Below are positions 17,505 to 27,826 of a stretch of DNA of 60,332 nt, one piece after another (position 1 is the first letter of the stretch; each line of letters opens with the position of its first letter). The position numbers and the translations under genes were made by a program. The stretch spans positions 1 through 60,332 of the forward strand of contig JAAWEL010000075.1 in assembly GCA_022794255.1 (NCBI GenBank). The letters run 5' to 3'. This stretch comes from Lachnospiraceae bacterium (GTDB lineage Bacteria > Bacillota > Clostridia > Lachnospirales > Lachnospiraceae). The notes below the pieces were generated by a model. It saw only the letters and a list, made by a program, of their open reading frames with translations, did not search any database and was not told where the DNA came from.

Positions 17505-18572
17505 TTATTCTTCAATTGCCACATAATCATCCGGAACCGTGATATTTAACGCCTCGCAAAGGCCCGGATTATACTTTTTGGTAAACTGAGGTGCATACTC
17601 AATAGGCATCTCAGAGATATCTGCCTCGCCAGTCAGAATCTTCGCTGCCATTCTCCCAGTGCCCACACCAAGGTCATAGTAGCTGATGGACAGGGTTGCC
17701 ACTCCACAGCCACGGCAGATATTTTCTTCCCCTGCAACCACCGGAACCTCTGCTGCCTGGCACACATTGTTGACGATTTCTGTGTTAGATGCCGCTGTAT
17801 TATCTGTGGGCACATAGATCACATCACTCTCGTCAGCTGCCTTGGTAACAATCGTGGACAGATCATTGGAATCCGAAAATGCATAGTATTCGCAGGTATA
17901 GCCCAACTCTTCCAAAGCCGTCTTAACCGTGTCCACCTGGTACTGGGAATTGGCCTCCGCAGAACAGTAGAGAAGTCCCACCTTCTTGGCATCTGGAAAC
18001 AGCTCATGAAGCATGGCCGCCTGCTCGTCCAATGGCGCCAAGTCAGAGGTTCCGGAAATATTGCCGCCCACAGTACCGGTAAAGTCATCAATCCCTAAAG
18101 CCACGCCATACTCTGTGACAGAGGTTCCCAGAATCGGAATCTCATTGGTGCCTGCCTGAGCTGCCTGCAGGGCAGGTGTGGCATTGGCAAGGATCAGATC
18201 CACATCCGAGGATACAAAGCTGTTGATAATGGTGGAACAGGTGTTGGAATCGCCCTGAGCATTCTGCTCATCAAAGGTCACAGCGTCCCCAAGGGCCTCA
18301 ACCAGAGCATCCTTAAAGCCCTGCGTAGCTGCATCCAGCGCGTCATGCTGCACCAGCTGGCAGATTCCCACGGTATAGGTCTCCCCTGCGGCCTCCTCCT
18401 TAGCTGTCTCCGCATCTTTATCCGCCTCTGCTGCTGTTGTTCCATCTGTCCCAGCTGCCGCAGTGGTCTCTGCCGAAGCTGCATTGTCATTGGAGCCGCC
18501 GGAACATGCCGCCAGGGACAATACCAGGGATGCTGCCAGGGCCATGGATAATAATTTGGCTGATTTCTTCAT
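17505..18572 (-). CDS. ABC transporter substrate-binding lipoprotein (PF04392 type)
   Basis: Binding lipoprotein of 355 residues. Signal MKKSAKLLSMALAASLVLS ends at LAACSGG (cysteine about 23); an A/T/E linker follows to about 65. The domain then starts TYTVGICQLVQHDALDAATQ and shows LILANATPALQAAQAG, PDAKKVGLLYCSAEANS and DVIYVPTDNTAASNTEIV, all typical of the ABC_sub_bind family (TrpX-like). Members of this family have been linked to tryptophan or tyrosine uptake in some Firmicutes, but no T-box or trp leader was seen here, so the substrate is open. The ATG at 18572 has GGGAG nine bases upstream. A near-consensus promoter lies about 60 bases upstream. Confidence 0.9.
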   Translation of the reverse strand: MKKSAKLLSMALAASLVLSLAACSGGSNDNAASAETTAAAGTDGTTAAEADKDAETAKEEAAGETYTVGICQLVQHDALDAATQGFKDALVEALGDAVTFDEQNAQGDSNTCSTIINSFVSSDVDLILANATPALQAAQAGTNEIPILGTSVTEYGVALGIDDFTGTVGGNISGTSDLAPLDEQAAMLHELFPDAKKVGLLYCSAEANSQYQVDTVKTALEELGYTCEYYAFSDSNDLSTIVTKAADESDVIYVPTDNTAASNTEIVNNVCQAAEVPVVAGEENICRGCGVATLSISYYDLGVGTGRMAAKILTGEADISEMPIEYAPQFTKKYNPGLCEALNITVPDDYVAIEE

Positions 18573-18627
18573 AATTTTAATCTCCCTCAATTAAATTTTA
18601 TGTATTCCCAAAAAGAACACACTTGGT

Positions 18628-18656
18628 ATCATACTACAAAATTTTCTCCGCGTCAA
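18628..18656 (-). promoter_or_regulatory. Promoter of the PF04392-type ABC operon
   Basis: TTGACG at 18656-18651 and TATGAT at 18633-18628 on the minus strand, 17 bases apart, just upstream of the binding-protein gene. Both boxes match 5 of 6. Confidence 0.8.
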
Positions 18657-18731
18657 CTTTATAGAACTTTAAAATGTTAAAATTTAAAGTATTGAAGTGA
18701 GTTTATGCCAAATCCATAAAAGATTATTTGT

Positions 18732-18760
18732 TTGCTATTTTCTGTCTTTTCTATTATAAT
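18732..18760 (+). promoter_or_regulatory. Probable promoter of the PsiE-like gene
   Basis: TTGCTA at 18732-18737 and a perfect TATAAT at 18755-18760, 17 bases apart, 51 bases before the start codon. Confidence 0.65.
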
Positions 18761-18811
18761 AGACATCACAAATATGCCAGAGATTTTCAGGCAATACCAG
18801 GAGGAGAAGGT

Positions 18812-19210
18812 ATGAAGCAATATGTAAAAGGAAAAGCTTCAAAAGTACAAGGTTTCATTTTCAGCACAGCCATGTTGCTAGAGCTATTGGTGGCACTCAT
18901 TGTCATCATTGCACTGATTATTATGCTGATCAATGTCCCCCGGGAATTATTAACACTGATCGAAACCATGGAGTTTAACAACTTTTTAAAGAACATGTTC
19001 GATATCATCATCGGGATTGAGCTGTTAAAGATGCTGTGCCGTCATGATCTGGATTCAGTGGTGGAGGTACTTTTGTTCTCTGTAGCCAGAGAAATGGTCA
19101 TCGAGCATATGCCTATTTACTTCACTCTGATCGGCATTATCTCCATCTCCGTTCTGTTTCTTATCAGGAAATATCTGTTTGTATCTGCCCTTGATAAGGA
19201 TGAACACTGA
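18812..19210 (+). CDS. PsiE-like small membrane protein
   Basis: A 132-residue membrane protein that resembles the phosphate-starvation-inducible PsiE family. Four hydrophobic segments are visible (about 20-45, 60-76, 84-95 and 103-120), with a conserved-looking central part LKNMFDIIIGIELLKMLCRH and VAREMVIEHMP. The ATG at 18812 was chosen because GGAGGAGAAGGT precedes it. Its function is unknown even in model bacteria. It is a single gene with its own promoter and terminator. Confidence 0.75.
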   Translation: MKQYVKGKASKVQGFIFSTAMLLELLVALIVIIALIIMLINVPRELLTLIETMEFNNFLKNMFDIIIGIELLKMLCRHDLDSVVEVLLFSVAREMVIEHMPIYFTLIGIISISVLFLIRKYLFVSALDKDEH

Positions 19211-19243
19211 TTCTCAACCATCCTTTCACCATGCCAGATGCAG

Positions 19244-19290
19244 ATATAGCGCAGCCGTTTAAAAAGACAGCGGCTGCGCTATATTACTTT
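19244..19290. terminator. Bidirectional terminator
   Basis: ATATAGCGCAGCCG at 19244-19257 pairs with its complement at 19271-19284 (14 bp, 13-base loop), followed by TACTTTTTT on the plus strand. It lies between the convergent psiE-like and dipeptidase genes. Confidence 0.85.
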
Positions 19291-19304
19291 TTTAATAGGC
19301 TTTA

Positions 19305-20300
19305 TCACAAAAGCTCTCTGTACACCCTCAATACATTCTTGGAAAACACTGCTTCCATCTCATCAACTGTAAATCCCTGACACTCCATCTCCTGGGCCAG
19401 AAGCTGGATTCCTGAACAGTCTCCCATATCCAGAATACTGGTAATCCCATCAAAATCACTGCCCAGTCCCATACAGCCGATCCCGCCAATCTGTCTCATA
19501 TGTTTCATATGGCTCACCATATCTGAGCAATAGCTATGTACCATCTCACTGTCATTTTCCTTGTCTTTAAGAAATGCAGCGCAAAAATTAATCCCGGCCA
19601 CCCCTCCACGCTCCCCTAAGGCACGAATCATCTCATCTGTCAGGTTGCGGGGATGGCCTGCCAAGGCCCGGGCATTGGAGTGACTGGCCACGAAAGGCTT
19701 TTTTGTGTATTGAAACACATCCCATATACCTCTGTCGCCTAAATGAGAGATATCCACAATCATCCCCAACCGCTCCATCTCCCGGACAAATTCAATTCCC
19801 GTATCGGTAAGCCCATGCTCTGTGTCTGCCACACAAACAGGGGGCCGGTCATTTCCGGAGATAATCTGGTTAGGGTATGCCAGCTCATTGGGAAAATTCC
19901 AGGTCAGGGTCATCATCCGTACTCCCAGCCGATAAAAATTCCGCAAAAGAGAAAGATCCCCCAGACATACGCCTCCCTCCTCAATCGTGAGAAGCGCAGA
20001 CATTCTCCCCTGTCTATTATTTTCTTCAATATCCTGCCAGGTCTTTGCCACCCTGATCCGGTCTGGATGGGCCTCCATCTCCTGATAGAATACATCCACC
20101 AGTCTCATGGCGTAGGCAAAGGGATCCTCCTCCCTTTTCAGATGGGTAAACAGGGCAAAATTCTGCAAAAGGTAATCTCCCTTTTCCATCTTTTCCAGGT
20201 CAATATGAAGTCTGTTTGAGAGGATATCCCCCTTCTCACCCTTTATCCGGCGTTCATATAGCTCTGATATGGTATCGCAATGCATATCCACAACCTTCAT
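19305..20300 (-). CDS. Membrane dipeptidase (peptidase M19, renal dipeptidase family)
   Basis: Zinc-dependent dipeptidase of 331 residues, which hydrolyses dipeptides and in some members D-amino acid containing ones. The metal ligands can be seen: DMHCDT (His/Asp, residues about 4-9), LLTIEEGG (Glu, about 108), IVDISHLGDRG (His, about 180) and VASHSNARAL (His, about 200). The C-terminal GLGSDFDGI segment completes the TIM-barrel family. There is no signal peptide, so it is probably cytosolic despite the family name. The ATG at 20300 was chosen over one 21 bases earlier because GAGAGGGG is well placed. Confidence 0.93.
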   Translation of the reverse strand: MKVVDMHCDTISELYERRIKGEKGDILSNRLHIDLEKMEKGDYLLQNFALFTHLKREEDPFAYAMRLVDVFYQEMEAHPDRIRVAKTWQDIEENNRQGRMSALLTIEEGGVCLGDLSLLRNFYRLGVRMMTLTWNFPNELAYPNQIISGNDRPPVCVADTEHGLTDTGIEFVREMERLGMIVDISHLGDRGIWDVFQYTKKPFVASHSNARALAGHPRNLTDEMIRALGERGGVAGINFCAAFLKDKENDSEMVHSYCSDMVSHMKHMRQIGGIGCMGLGSDFDGITSILDMGDCSGIQLLAQEMECQGFTVDEMEAVFSKNVLRVYRELL

Positions 20301-20352
20301 TGTCCGCACCCCTCTCCTCATCCTGAAGCAATCGGCTGTCGAAGTACTCCCC

Positions 20353-20823
20353 TTAAAGCGTCTCCGCCCGCTCCTGAATATTCTTCTTAAAATTGATCAC
20401 ATCATGCTGATAATCCGTATTCATATACTCAGATGTGATCATAAAATCTGCAGTGGCCTTATTCACCGCAATAGGAATATCATACACCTGGGCAATCCGC
20501 ATCAATGCCTTTACATCTGTGTCATGGGGCTGTGCTGTCAGCGGATCAGAGAAAAACACCACAAAATCAATTACGCCTTCCACAATCTTTGCCCCGATCT
20601 GCTGATCTCCTCCCAAGGGTCCGCTGTTGTAACCTTTTACTGTAAGTCCTGTCTGATCTGTAATCATCCGGGCAGTTGTTCCCGTTCCATATAGGTTATG
20701 ATGCTTTAAGATCGCATAGTGCTGCTTACACCATCCAATCAGCTTCTGTTTTTCATTGTCATGAGCAATCAATGCGATGTCCTTCTTCGGTCCAATCGTA
20801 AATGTAATGTAATCCTTTGCCAT
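20353..20823 (-). CDS. mgsA: Methylglyoxal synthase
   Basis: Converts dihydroxyacetone phosphate to methylglyoxal and phosphate, a bypass of lower glycolysis. The protein has 156 residues, with IALIAHDNEKQKL (conserved His near 20), NLYGTGTTARMI (phosphate binding), NSGPLGGDQQIGA with the catalytic Asp, and DPLTAQPHDTDVKAL with the catalytic His. All key residues are present. The start at 20823 is placed so that AGGAG is eight bases upstream; the ATG nine bases earlier touches the ribosome binding site. It has its own promoter. Confidence 0.96.
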   Translation of the reverse strand: MAKDYITFTIGPKKDIALIAHDNEKQKLIGWCKQHYAILKHHNLYGTGTTARMITDQTGLTVKGYNSGPLGGDQQIGAKIVEGVIDFVVFFSDPLTAQPHDTDVKALMRIAQVYDIPIAVNKATADFMITSEYMNTDYQHDVINFKKNIQERAETL

Positions 20824-20857
20824 AGCAATCATCTCCTTTCTCTACGGCATGTTACAT

Positions 20858-20886
20858 GTTATACCATGGACCCTGCTTTTCCACAA
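20858..20886 (-). promoter_or_regulatory. Promoter of mgsA
   Basis: TTGTGG at 20886-20881 and TATAAC at 20863-20858 on the minus strand with a 17-base spacer, 35 bases before the mgsA start. Confidence 0.7.
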
Positions 20887-20965
20887 CTTAAATAAAGGTA
20901 AACAATTCCTAACGTTTTTCTGAAGAATATTCAGAATCGTTGCACATTATTCTATTTTTTATCGT

Positions 20966-21580
20966 TTATTCTCTAACATTTCTCATTTCATTGTTCTTTT
21001 CCACCAAAGAATCTATCAATCCCCAGATCTCCTCCCGCCCCTGCTTGGTAACGGAAGAATAGGGTATCACCAGACTGTCTTTGGAAGCCCCCAGCCCTTC
21101 CCGCACCATTTTCACATGCTTTGGCACCTGGCTGCGGTTCAGCTTATCTGCCTTGGTGGCAATCACCACTGGTTCATAGCCACTGGCCATAATCCAGTCA
21201 TACATCTGCCTGTCATTGGCAGACGGCTCATGGCGGATATCAATCAAAAGAAAGACCCGCTTTAACATGGCGGACTTTTTCAGATACCGCTCAATCATTT
21301 TTCCCCACCGGGCCTTCTCCTCCACCGGCACCTTTGCATAGCCGTAGCCAGGCAGATCCACATAATAAAATTCATCATTAATATTATAAAAATTGATGGT
21401 TTGGGTCTTTCCCGGCTGGGAAGAGGTCCTGGCTAAAGACTTCCGGTTCATCAGTCCGTTAATCAGGGAAGATTTCCCCACATTAGACTTTCCGGCAAAG
21501 GCAAACTCCGGGAATTGATTTTGAGGAAGCGTGCTGGTGATGCCGCAGACAGTCTCCAGCTCTGCTTTTCTGATAATCAT
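20966..21580 (-). CDS. engB: Ribosome biogenesis GTPase EngB (YihA/YsxC)
   Basis: Small essential GTPase for assembly of the large ribosomal subunit, 204 residues. G1 is GKSNVGKSSLIN (about residue 30), the G2 region is GKTQTINFY, G3 is DLPGYGYAKV and G4 is ATKADKL. The start at 21580 has GGAGGATATT upstream. It follows lon by 35 bases on the same strand, an order that is common in Firmicutes. Confidence 0.97.
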   Translation of the reverse strand: MIIRKAELETVCGITSTLPQNQFPEFAFAGKSNVGKSSLINGLMNRKSLARTSSQPGKTQTINFYNINDEFYYVDLPGYGYAKVPVEEKARWGKMIERYLKKSAMLKRVFLLIDIRHEPSANDRQMYDWIMASGYEPVVIATKADKLNRSQVPKHVKMVREGLGASKDSLVIPYSSVTKQGREEIWGLIDSLVEKNNEMRNVRE

Positions 21581-21615
21581 AATATCCTCCTGCGAAAATG
21601 TTTTTTCATACCACC

Positions 21616-23925
21616 TCAGACCAGAGCTTCCTTGACCACTTCTTTCATGGTCCGCACATATACGATCCGCAGTCCCTTTGTGATCTCCTTAGAAAGTTCT
21701 CCGATATCCGGCCGGTTTTTGTCCGGCACCAGAACCGTCTGAATATGGGCCATCTTTGCAGCAAGAAGCTTCTCTTTCAGCCCTCCAATGGGAAGAACCC
21801 GCCCCCGCAGCGTGATCTCTCCGGTCATAGCCACCCGGGCAAATGCCTTTTTTCCTGTCACTGCAGACAGCATAGCCGTAGCCATAGTGATTCCGGCTGA
21901 AGGCCCGTCCTTGGGTACAGCTCCCTCTGGAATATGGATATGGATATCATGCTTTTCAAAATAATCATCGCCGATCTGATACTCCGGACAAACCGACCGG
22001 ACATAGGTCAGTGCCGTCTGAGCGGACTCCTTCATCACATCCCCCATCTGGCCAGTCAGCTTTAATTCCCCCTTTCCCGGCATCACATTGACTTCTATCT
22101 GCAAGGTATCTCCGCCCACGCTAGTCCATGCCAGTCCCCGGACAATTCCCACCTCATCCTCCTCATTAGCATCCTCAAAACGAATCTTCTCTTTCCCCAG
22201 ATATTTTTCTAAATTAGACTCTGTAATGCGGATCTTCTTTTTCTTATTTTCCAGCACCTCTCTGGCCGACTTTCTGAAAATTTCTCCAATTCGGCGCTCT
22301 AAGTTCCGCACCCCTGCTTCTCTGGTATAGTTATGGATGATTTTCTTTAAAACTCCGTCTGAGAGAATGACCTGCCCTTCATTGAGGCCGTTTTTCTCCA
22401 GCTGCTTTCCCACCAGAAAATCCCTGGCAATATGGAATTTCTCATTCTCCGTGTAGCTGTTGACTTCAATCACTTCCATGCGGTCTAAAAGCGGCCGGGG
22501 AATAGACTGGGTGGTATTAGCTGTAGCAATAAAAAGTACATTGGACAGATTGATGGGCACCTCCACATAATGATCCCGAAACCGCACATTTTGCTCCCCG
22601 TCCAACACCTCCAAAAGCGCGGAGGAAGTATCTCCTTTATAGTCGCTGCTGACTTTATCAATCTCATCCAAAAGCATCAGGGGATTGGAGACTCCCGCCT
22701 GCCGCAGGCCCTCCACCAGTCTGCCTGGCATGGCTCCCACATAAGTCTTTCTGTGCCCCCGTATCTCAGCTTCATCCCGGACACCTCCCAGGCTGATACG
22801 CACATACTTTTTGTTGAGAGCCCGGGCAACCGACCGGGCGATGGAAGTCTTTCCGGTACCAGGAGGCCCTACAAGGCAGAGAATGGGCCCGGTTCCTTTC
22901 TTTGTCAAAGCCCGCACTGCCAAATATTCAAGCACCCGCTCCTTCACCTTCTCAAGCCCGTAGTGATCCGCATCCAAGATCTCCTGGGCATGGCGAATGT
23001 CGTTGTTGTCCCGGGCCATCTTATTCCAGGGCAGCTCTAACAGGGTCTCGATATAAGTGCGGATCACATTGCTCTCCTGACTGCTTCCCGGCATTCCCTT
23101 AAACCGCTCAATCTCTTTGTGCAGCTTCTCCCGTACTTCTTTGTCTGCCTTTAAGGCACTCAGCTTTTTCTCATATTCATCTGCATCTGACATAGAATCC
23201 TCCCCCAGCTCCTGGCGAATGATCTTTAACTGTTCCCGCAAAATATAATCCCGCTGATTCTTTTCCACCGCCGTCTTTACCTTAGCCTGAAATTCCTGGC
23301 GGATGCGGGATATCTCAATCTCATCTGCCAGATTCCCTACAAGGACTTCGTACCGTGTGATGGCATCTGCCGCCTCAAGGTATTCCTGGCGAACGGAATA
23401 ATCCCAGGGAAGCTGACTGGCCATCTGTAGCATCAGATCCTCTAGTCCGTTAGCGTTCATCATATTGGGCTGAGCCTCCCTGGCAAACCGGGGATGCTGG
23501 CGCCCGTACTCCTCCACCTTTTCCCTCAGCACCCGCTGCATAGCCTCGGCTGTGAGAGAATCCACATCATCACTTCTCCACGGAGATGATATCACTTCCC
23601 CGATCAGAGCAGGTTCCTCTGAATCCAGCATCAAAAGCTCTGCCCGCTCCAGCCCCTCCACCATAACCCGGATCACATTGCCAGGCATTTTTACTAACTG
23701 CTTTACATGGACGATCACTCCAATATGGTAGAGCTGCTCCATATGAGGATTGGAATCCTCCGCATCCTTCTGGGTAACTACACAAATCTTCTGGTCACTG
23801 ACCATGGCCTTCTCCACTGCTGCCACGGAACGTGAGCGGCTGATATCAAAGCTTACGGTCATTCCCGGCAAAATGGTCAATGACCGCAGGGCAATCACCG
23901 GCATTGTCATAACTGTCGTATCCAT
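21616..23925 (-). CDS. lon: ATP-dependent protease Lon
   Basis: Cytosolic AAA+ serine protease that removes damaged and regulatory proteins. The 769 residues hold the N-terminal substrate-binding domain (about 1-300, starting [15 protein letters not shown]), the AAA+ module with Walker [10 protein letters not shown] (about 353) and Walker B LMLLDEID, and the protease domain with the Ser/Lys dyad: Ser near 676 in PKDGPSAGI and Lys near 719 in [11 protein letters not shown]. Length and motifs are those of a normal LonA. RBS AGAAGGAG lies upstream. It is followed by engB and is separated from clpX by a terminator. Confidence 0.98.
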   Translation of the reverse strand: MDTTVMTMPVIALRSLTILPGMTVSFDISRSRSVAAVEKAMVSDQKICVVTQKDAEDSNPHMEQLYHIGVIVHVKQLVKMPGNVIRVMVEGLERAELLMLDSEEPALIGEVISSPWRSDDVDSLTAEAMQRVLREKVEEYGRQHPRFAREAQPNMMNANGLEDLMLQMASQLPWDYSVRQEYLEAADAITRYEVLVGNLADEIEISRIRQEFQAKVKTAVEKNQRDYILREQLKIIRQELGEDSMSDADEYEKKLSALKADKEVREKLHKEIERFKGMPGSSQESNVIRTYIETLLELPWNKMARDNNDIRHAQEILDADHYGLEKVKERVLEYLAVRALTKKGTGPILCLVGPPGTGKTSIARSVARALNKKYVRISLGGVRDEAEIRGHRKTYVGAMPGRLVEGLRQAGVSNPLMLLDEIDKVSSDYKGDTSSALLEVLDGEQNVRFRDHYVEVPINLSNVLFIATANTTQSIPRPLLDRMEVIEVNSYTENEKFHIARDFLVGKQLEKNGLNEGQVILSDGVLKKIIHNYTREAGVRNLERRIGEIFRKSAREVLENKKKKIRITESNLEKYLGKEKIRFEDANEEDEVGIVRGLAWTSVGGDTLQIEVNVMPGKGELKLTGQMGDVMKESAQTALTYVRSVCPEYQIGDDYFEKHDIHIHIPEGAVPKDGPSAGITMATAMLSAVTGKKAFARVAMTGEITLRGRVLPIGGLKEKLLAAKMAHIQTVLVPDKNRPDIGELSKEITKGLRIVYVRTMKEVVKEALV

Positions 23926-23987
23926 TTTATTCTCCTTCTCTTGGCATGGTTATGGAATGCTTCTACTTTCCCACCAATCTCCCTGAA

Positions 23988-24016
23988 AGAAAAAACGGGG
24001 GCTAAGCCCCCATTTT
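23988..24016. terminator. Terminator between clpX and lon
   Basis: GGGGGC-TAA-GCCCCC hairpin. On the minus strand it is followed by CGTTTTTT, ending the clpP-clpX transcript before lon. Confidence 0.88.
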
Positions 24017-24034
24017 TACAAATCAGATCCCTTT

Positions 24035-25336
24035 TCAGGCGATCTCCCCTGATCTGTCCTTCTTCCGTCTCTGGGAGATTGTCTTGCGCGGTACGGTAGT
24101 ATCTCGATACACCAGCTCCGGCTCTCCTGTCTTGTTAACCACACCCTTTGTGACTGTACAGATCCCAATACTGCTCTCAGAAGGAATCTCATACATCAAA
24201 TCCATAACTGCATTCTCCATAATGGAGCGAAGTCCCCGGGCACCGGTTTTCCGCTTCACCGCAAGGCTGGCAATCTCTAACAGCGCCTCTCTTGTAAATT
24301 CCAGCTTCACATCATCCAGCTCAAACAGCTTCTGATACTGCTTGGTGATCGCATTCTTCGGTTCTGTCAAAATCCGCACTAAGGCTTCCTCACTGAGAAG
24401 CTCTAAGGATACCGTCACAGGCACCCGCCCGATAAACTCAGGAATCAGCCCGAATTTCACCAGATCCTGGGGCTCCACCTTGCGCAGCAGCTCATCAATG
24501 TCTGTCTTATTCTTATCCACGATATCCGCGTTAAATCCAATGGAGCTGGCACTGATCCTGCGCTCTATGATCTTCTCCAGCCCGTCAAAAGCACCGCCGC
24601 AGATAAACAAAATATTGGTGGTATCGATCTGTAAAAGTTCCTGGTGAGGATGCTTTCTTCCTCCTTGGGGAGGAACACTTGCCACAGTGCCCTCCAGAAT
24701 CTTTAAGAGCGCCTGCTGTACCCCTTCCCCGGACACATCCCGGGTGATGGACACATTCTCTGACTTCTTTGTGATCTTGTCAATCTCATCAATATAGATG
24801 ATTCCATACTCTGCCTTGGAAATATCATAATCTGCCGCCTGTATCAGCTTCAGCAAAATATTCTCCACATCCTCGCCCACATAGCCTGCTTCCGTCAGAG
24901 CTGTGGCATCGGCAATAGCAAAGGGCACATTTAACACCTTTGCCAGAGTCTGGGCCAGGTAGGTCTTGCCGGAGCCGGTGGGACCCAGCATAAGAATGTT
25001 GCTCTTCTGTACATCCACATCCATATCTTTCCTGGAGGTAATGCGCTTGTAATGGTTATACACTGCCACAGACAAAACCTTCTTGGCATTCTCCTGCCCA
25101 ATCACATATTCATCCAGAAACGACTTAATCTCCTTGGGCTTTAGCAGATTTATCCCGTCAAAATCCGGATCCGTATTGTCCTGCTCGTCAAACTCCTCCT
25201 CCAGAATCTCCGCGCAAAGGTCAATACACTCATCGCAAATAAAAACATTGTTGGAACCAGCAATCAGCTTTTTCACCTGATCCTGGGTCTTTCCACAAAA
25301 AGAGCATCTGACTCTGTCATCCATTCTGCTCGGCAT
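24035..25336 (-). CDS. clpX: ATP-dependent Clp protease ATPase subunit ClpX
   Basis: Hexameric AAA+ unfoldase that feeds ClpP, 433 residues. The N-terminal zinc domain has Cys11, Cys14, Cys34 and Cys37 (CSFC and CDEC). Walker A is GPTGSGKT (about residue 118), the pore loop is GYVGED (about 152) and Walker B is [10 protein letters not shown]. The ClpP-contact region lies in the later part of the ATPase. The start has AGAGG ten bases upstream. It lies 69 bases after clpP on the same strand. Confidence 0.98.
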   Translation of the reverse strand: MPSRMDDRVRCSFCGKTQDQVKKLIAGSNNVFICDECIDLCAEILEEEFDEQDNTDPDFDGINLLKPKEIKSFLDEYVIGQENAKKVLSVAVYNHYKRITSRKDMDVDVQKSNILMLGPTGSGKTYLAQTLAKVLNVPFAIADATALTEAGYVGEDVENILLKLIQAADYDISKAEYGIIYIDEIDKITKKSENVSITRDVSGEGVQQALLKILEGTVASVPPQGGRKHPHQELLQIDTTNILFICGGAFDGLEKIIERRISASSIGFNADIVDKNKTDIDELLRKVEPQDLVKFGLIPEFIGRVPVTVSLELLSEEALVRILTEPKNAITKQYQKLFELDDVKLEFTREALLEIASLAVKRKTGARGLRSIMENAVMDLMYEIPSESSIGICTVTKGVVNKTGEPELVYRDTTVPRKTISQRRKKDRSGEIA

Positions 25337-25405
25337 AAGTGTGTACCTCTATCCTTTCCTGTTACCAGTCTCTTTCCTAAATAATACAACGATCCAAAAG
25401 GCGCC

Positions 25406-25987
25406 TTAGTGGTTCACAATCACCTGATCCACCAGCCCGTAATCCCGGGCTTCCTCCGCGGTCATATAATGGTCTCTCTCCGTATCCCGACAAACCACCT
25501 CATAGGGCTGCCCGGTATTCTCAGAAAGAATCCGATTTAACTTTTCCTTCGTCTGGAGAATCTTCTCTGCCACGATCTGAATCTCCGTAGCCTGACCTCT
25601 GGCTCCCCCGGAAGGCTGATGAATCATCACCTCCGCATTGGGAAGGGCGAAACGCTTCCCCTTGGTTCCTCCTGCTAAAAGGAAAGCTCCCATGCTGGCA
25701 GCCATACCGATACACACGGTGGAAACGTCACATTTGATATAATTCATTGTATCATAAATAGCCATACCTGCAGTCACAGAACCGCCGGGGCTGTTGATGT
25801 ACAAGTTAATATCCTTGCCCGGATCCTCGGATTCCAAGAACAAGAGCTGAGCCACAACCACACTGGCAGATACATCCGTCACTTCCTCGCCCAGAAAAAT
25901 AATCCGATCCTTCAAAAGCCGGGAGTAGATATCATAGGAACGCTCTCCTCTGCTGGTCTGTTCAATTACATAAGGTACTAACGGCAT
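25406..25987 (-). CDS. clpP: ATP-dependent Clp protease proteolytic subunit ClpP
   Basis: Serine protease that forms the double heptameric chamber used with ClpX. With the ATG at 25987 the protein has 193 residues, and the catalytic triad falls at Ser98 (GMAASMG), His123 (MIHQPSGG) and Asp172 (TERDHYM), the usual numbering. AGGAGGAGTGATT precedes this start. Upstream is tig (after 150 bases) and downstream clpX. Confidence 0.98.
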   Translation of the reverse strand: MPLVPYVIEQTSRGERSYDIYSRLLKDRIIFLGEEVTDVSASVVVAQLLFLESEDPGKDINLYINSPGGSVTAGMAIYDTMNYIKCDVSTVCIGMAASMGAFLLAGGTKGKRFALPNAEVMIHQPSGGARGQATEIQIVAEKILQTKEKLNRILSENTGQPYEVVCRDTERDHYMTAEEARDYGLVDQVIVNH

Positions 25988-26137
25988 AATCACTCCTCCT
26001 TATATGAAACGGTACAGAAGTGCAGACCTCCGAACCTCCGGAAATCCGCACTTCCTCCATTTTGCTTCTATCTGTCAAATCTGGCATTACCAATGTAAAT
26101 ACCAATTTAGCGACAGCAGATGATGCCAGAAGTCCGG

Positions 26138-27424
26138 TTATACCAGCTTGGCCTCTGCCACCAAAAAGTCCACTGCCTCCTGAACAGCCAGATCCTCTTT
26201 TATCCGGTCAATGCCAGACTCGCCCAAAAGCTCTTTCACGCGATCCGGCTCCATCTTATAGCTGTCTGCCATCTTTTGAATCTCCCCATTCAAAGTCTCC
26301 TCAGAAGCTTCCAGATTCTCTGCCGCCACTACAGCCTCCAATACAAGACGGGTGCGGATCCGCTTCTCGGCCTGGGGACGGATGTCCTCCATCAGACGTT
26401 CCCTGGTCATACCAGTAAACTGCATATACTGCTCCATGGTAAGGCCCTGAGACTGCATCCGGCGGGCATAGTCATCCAAAGTATTTCTGACTTGCTCCTC
26501 GATCATGGCATCCGGAATCTCCATGGAAGCGTTGGCAACCACCTTATCCACCACATTATTCTCATTCTCCGTGGTGGCCTGCTTCTGCTTGGTCTCTGCA
26601 AGTTTTGCCTTAATGTCCGCTTTATATTCATCTAATGTGTCAAATTCGGAAACCTCACCGGCAAACTCATCGTCCAGCTCCGGAAGCTCCTTCACCTTGA
26701 TCTCATGGATCACTACCTTAAACACTGCCGGCTTGCCAGCCAGCTCTGCCGCGTGGTACTGCTCCGGGAAGGTCACATTGACCTCCACTTCCTCCTCCAC
26801 ATTCTTTCCGATCAGCTGCTCCTCAAAGGTATCAATAAAAGAGTGAGAGCCAATGGTCAGGGAATAGGACTCTGCCTTACCGCCCTCAAAGGGTACTCCG
26901 TCCACATAGCCGTCAAAATCGATCACTACCTGATCGCCGTCTGCAACCGGACGATCCTCCACTGCCACCAGACGGGAATTCTGCTCCTGCACCTTCTTAA
27001 GCTCCCCGTTGATATCCTCGTCCGTCACCTCCGGCCGTGCCCGCTCCACCTCAATGCCCTTATACTCACCTAAGGTCACCTCCGGCTTCACAGCCACCAG
27101 GGCCGTATAGATAAAAGTCTGTCCCTTCTCGATCTGCTCTACACTGATCTCTGGACGGGAAACAATATCCAGTCCACTCTCATCCATAGCATCCCGGTAA
27201 GTGATGTTGATCACCTCATCTGCAGCATCCTCATATAATATGCCTGGACCATACATTTTTTCGATCAGGGCCTGGGGCGCTTTGCCCTTGCGGAAGCCCG
27301 GAATATTGAATCTGCTTCTATTTTTCTTATAGGAAGTTTTAAGAGCCTCTTCAAACTGCTCTGCCGGTACTTCTACGGTTAATTTCGCCATGTTCTTTTC
27401 CAGCTTTTCTACTTGTAAACTCAT
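26138..27424 (-). CDS. tig: Trigger factor, ribosome-associated chaperone
   Basis: Binds the ribosome exit tunnel and shields new chains; 428 residues. The ribosome-docking signature is FNIPGFRKGKAP (about residue 40), the PPIase domain spans about 150-245 (VVIDFDGYVDGVPFEGG, GSHSFIDTFEEQLIG) and the C-terminal chaperone arms are acidic and helical. The ATG at 27424 has GAAGGAGGAACCCAGATC upstream; the extra 18 in-frame codons before it are not family-like. It heads the tig-clpP-clpX group. Confidence 0.97.
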   Translation of the reverse strand: MSLQVEKLEKNMAKLTVEVPAEQFEEALKTSYKKNRSRFNIPGFRKGKAPQALIEKMYGPGILYEDAADEVINITYRDAMDESGLDIVSRPEISVEQIEKGQTFIYTALVAVKPEVTLGEYKGIEVERARPEVTDEDINGELKKVQEQNSRLVAVEDRPVADGDQVVIDFDGYVDGVPFEGGKAESYSLTIGSHSFIDTFEEQLIGKNVEEEVEVNVTFPEQYHAAELAGKPAVFKVVIHEIKVKELPELDDEFAGEVSEFDTLDEYKADIKAKLAETKQKQATTENENNVVDKVVANASMEIPDAMIEEQVRNTLDDYARRMQSQGLTMEQYMQFTGMTRERLMEDIRPQAEKRIRTRLVLEAVVAAENLEASEETLNGEIQKMADSYKMEPDRVKELLGESGIDRIKEDLAVQEAVDFLVAEAKLV

Positions 27425-27826
27425 GATCTGGGTTCCTCCTTCACATCTGTGTATGGTCGTCTCGGCAGGGCGCCACACTTCAGTGTACCATTATATCATA
27501 GTCCTTTCATAATTACCAGTACTATTTTGTAGGATTTATGGGGTTTTTCACTGCTTTTCTGCCGTCTTTCTGCCATTCTTCCATTGCCCCGGAGGCACAA
27601 ACCAGATAAGTACTGTATGATTATCTGCCTGTTATACATCGCCGAAAAGGATTAAAATAGACTTTTCCCGGATTCAATCGGTTCCAGTACCCCTGAAAAT
27701 ACTTTCTTAATGAAAGTCAACCGTTGCGATACACGAAAAAACGTGATATGCTGTTAGTAAGCTTTTTACAATGACATCCTTTTATGGGCAAAGTTTATCA
27801 ATGCGAAACGAAAGGAGGAATTTCAT
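27425..27826. other. Divergent intergenic region upstream of tig
   Basis: About 400 bases. It holds the tig promoter on the minus strand. On the plus strand, TTGCGA and TATGCT 17 bases apart (about 27724-27752) could be a weak promoter for the remnant that follows. No RNA gene or complete coding region was recognised. Confidence 0.45.
27490..27498 (-). promoter_or_regulatory. Extended -10 promoter of tig
   Basis: On the minus strand TGATATAAT contains an extended TG motif and a perfect TATAAT, about 66 bases before the tig start. The -35 region is not clear. Confidence 0.6.

Noticed and set aside
20918..20945. Inverted repeat TTCTGAA/TTCAGAA after engB
   Set aside because: Short AT-rich stem with no T tract on the engB strand; not enough for a terminator call.
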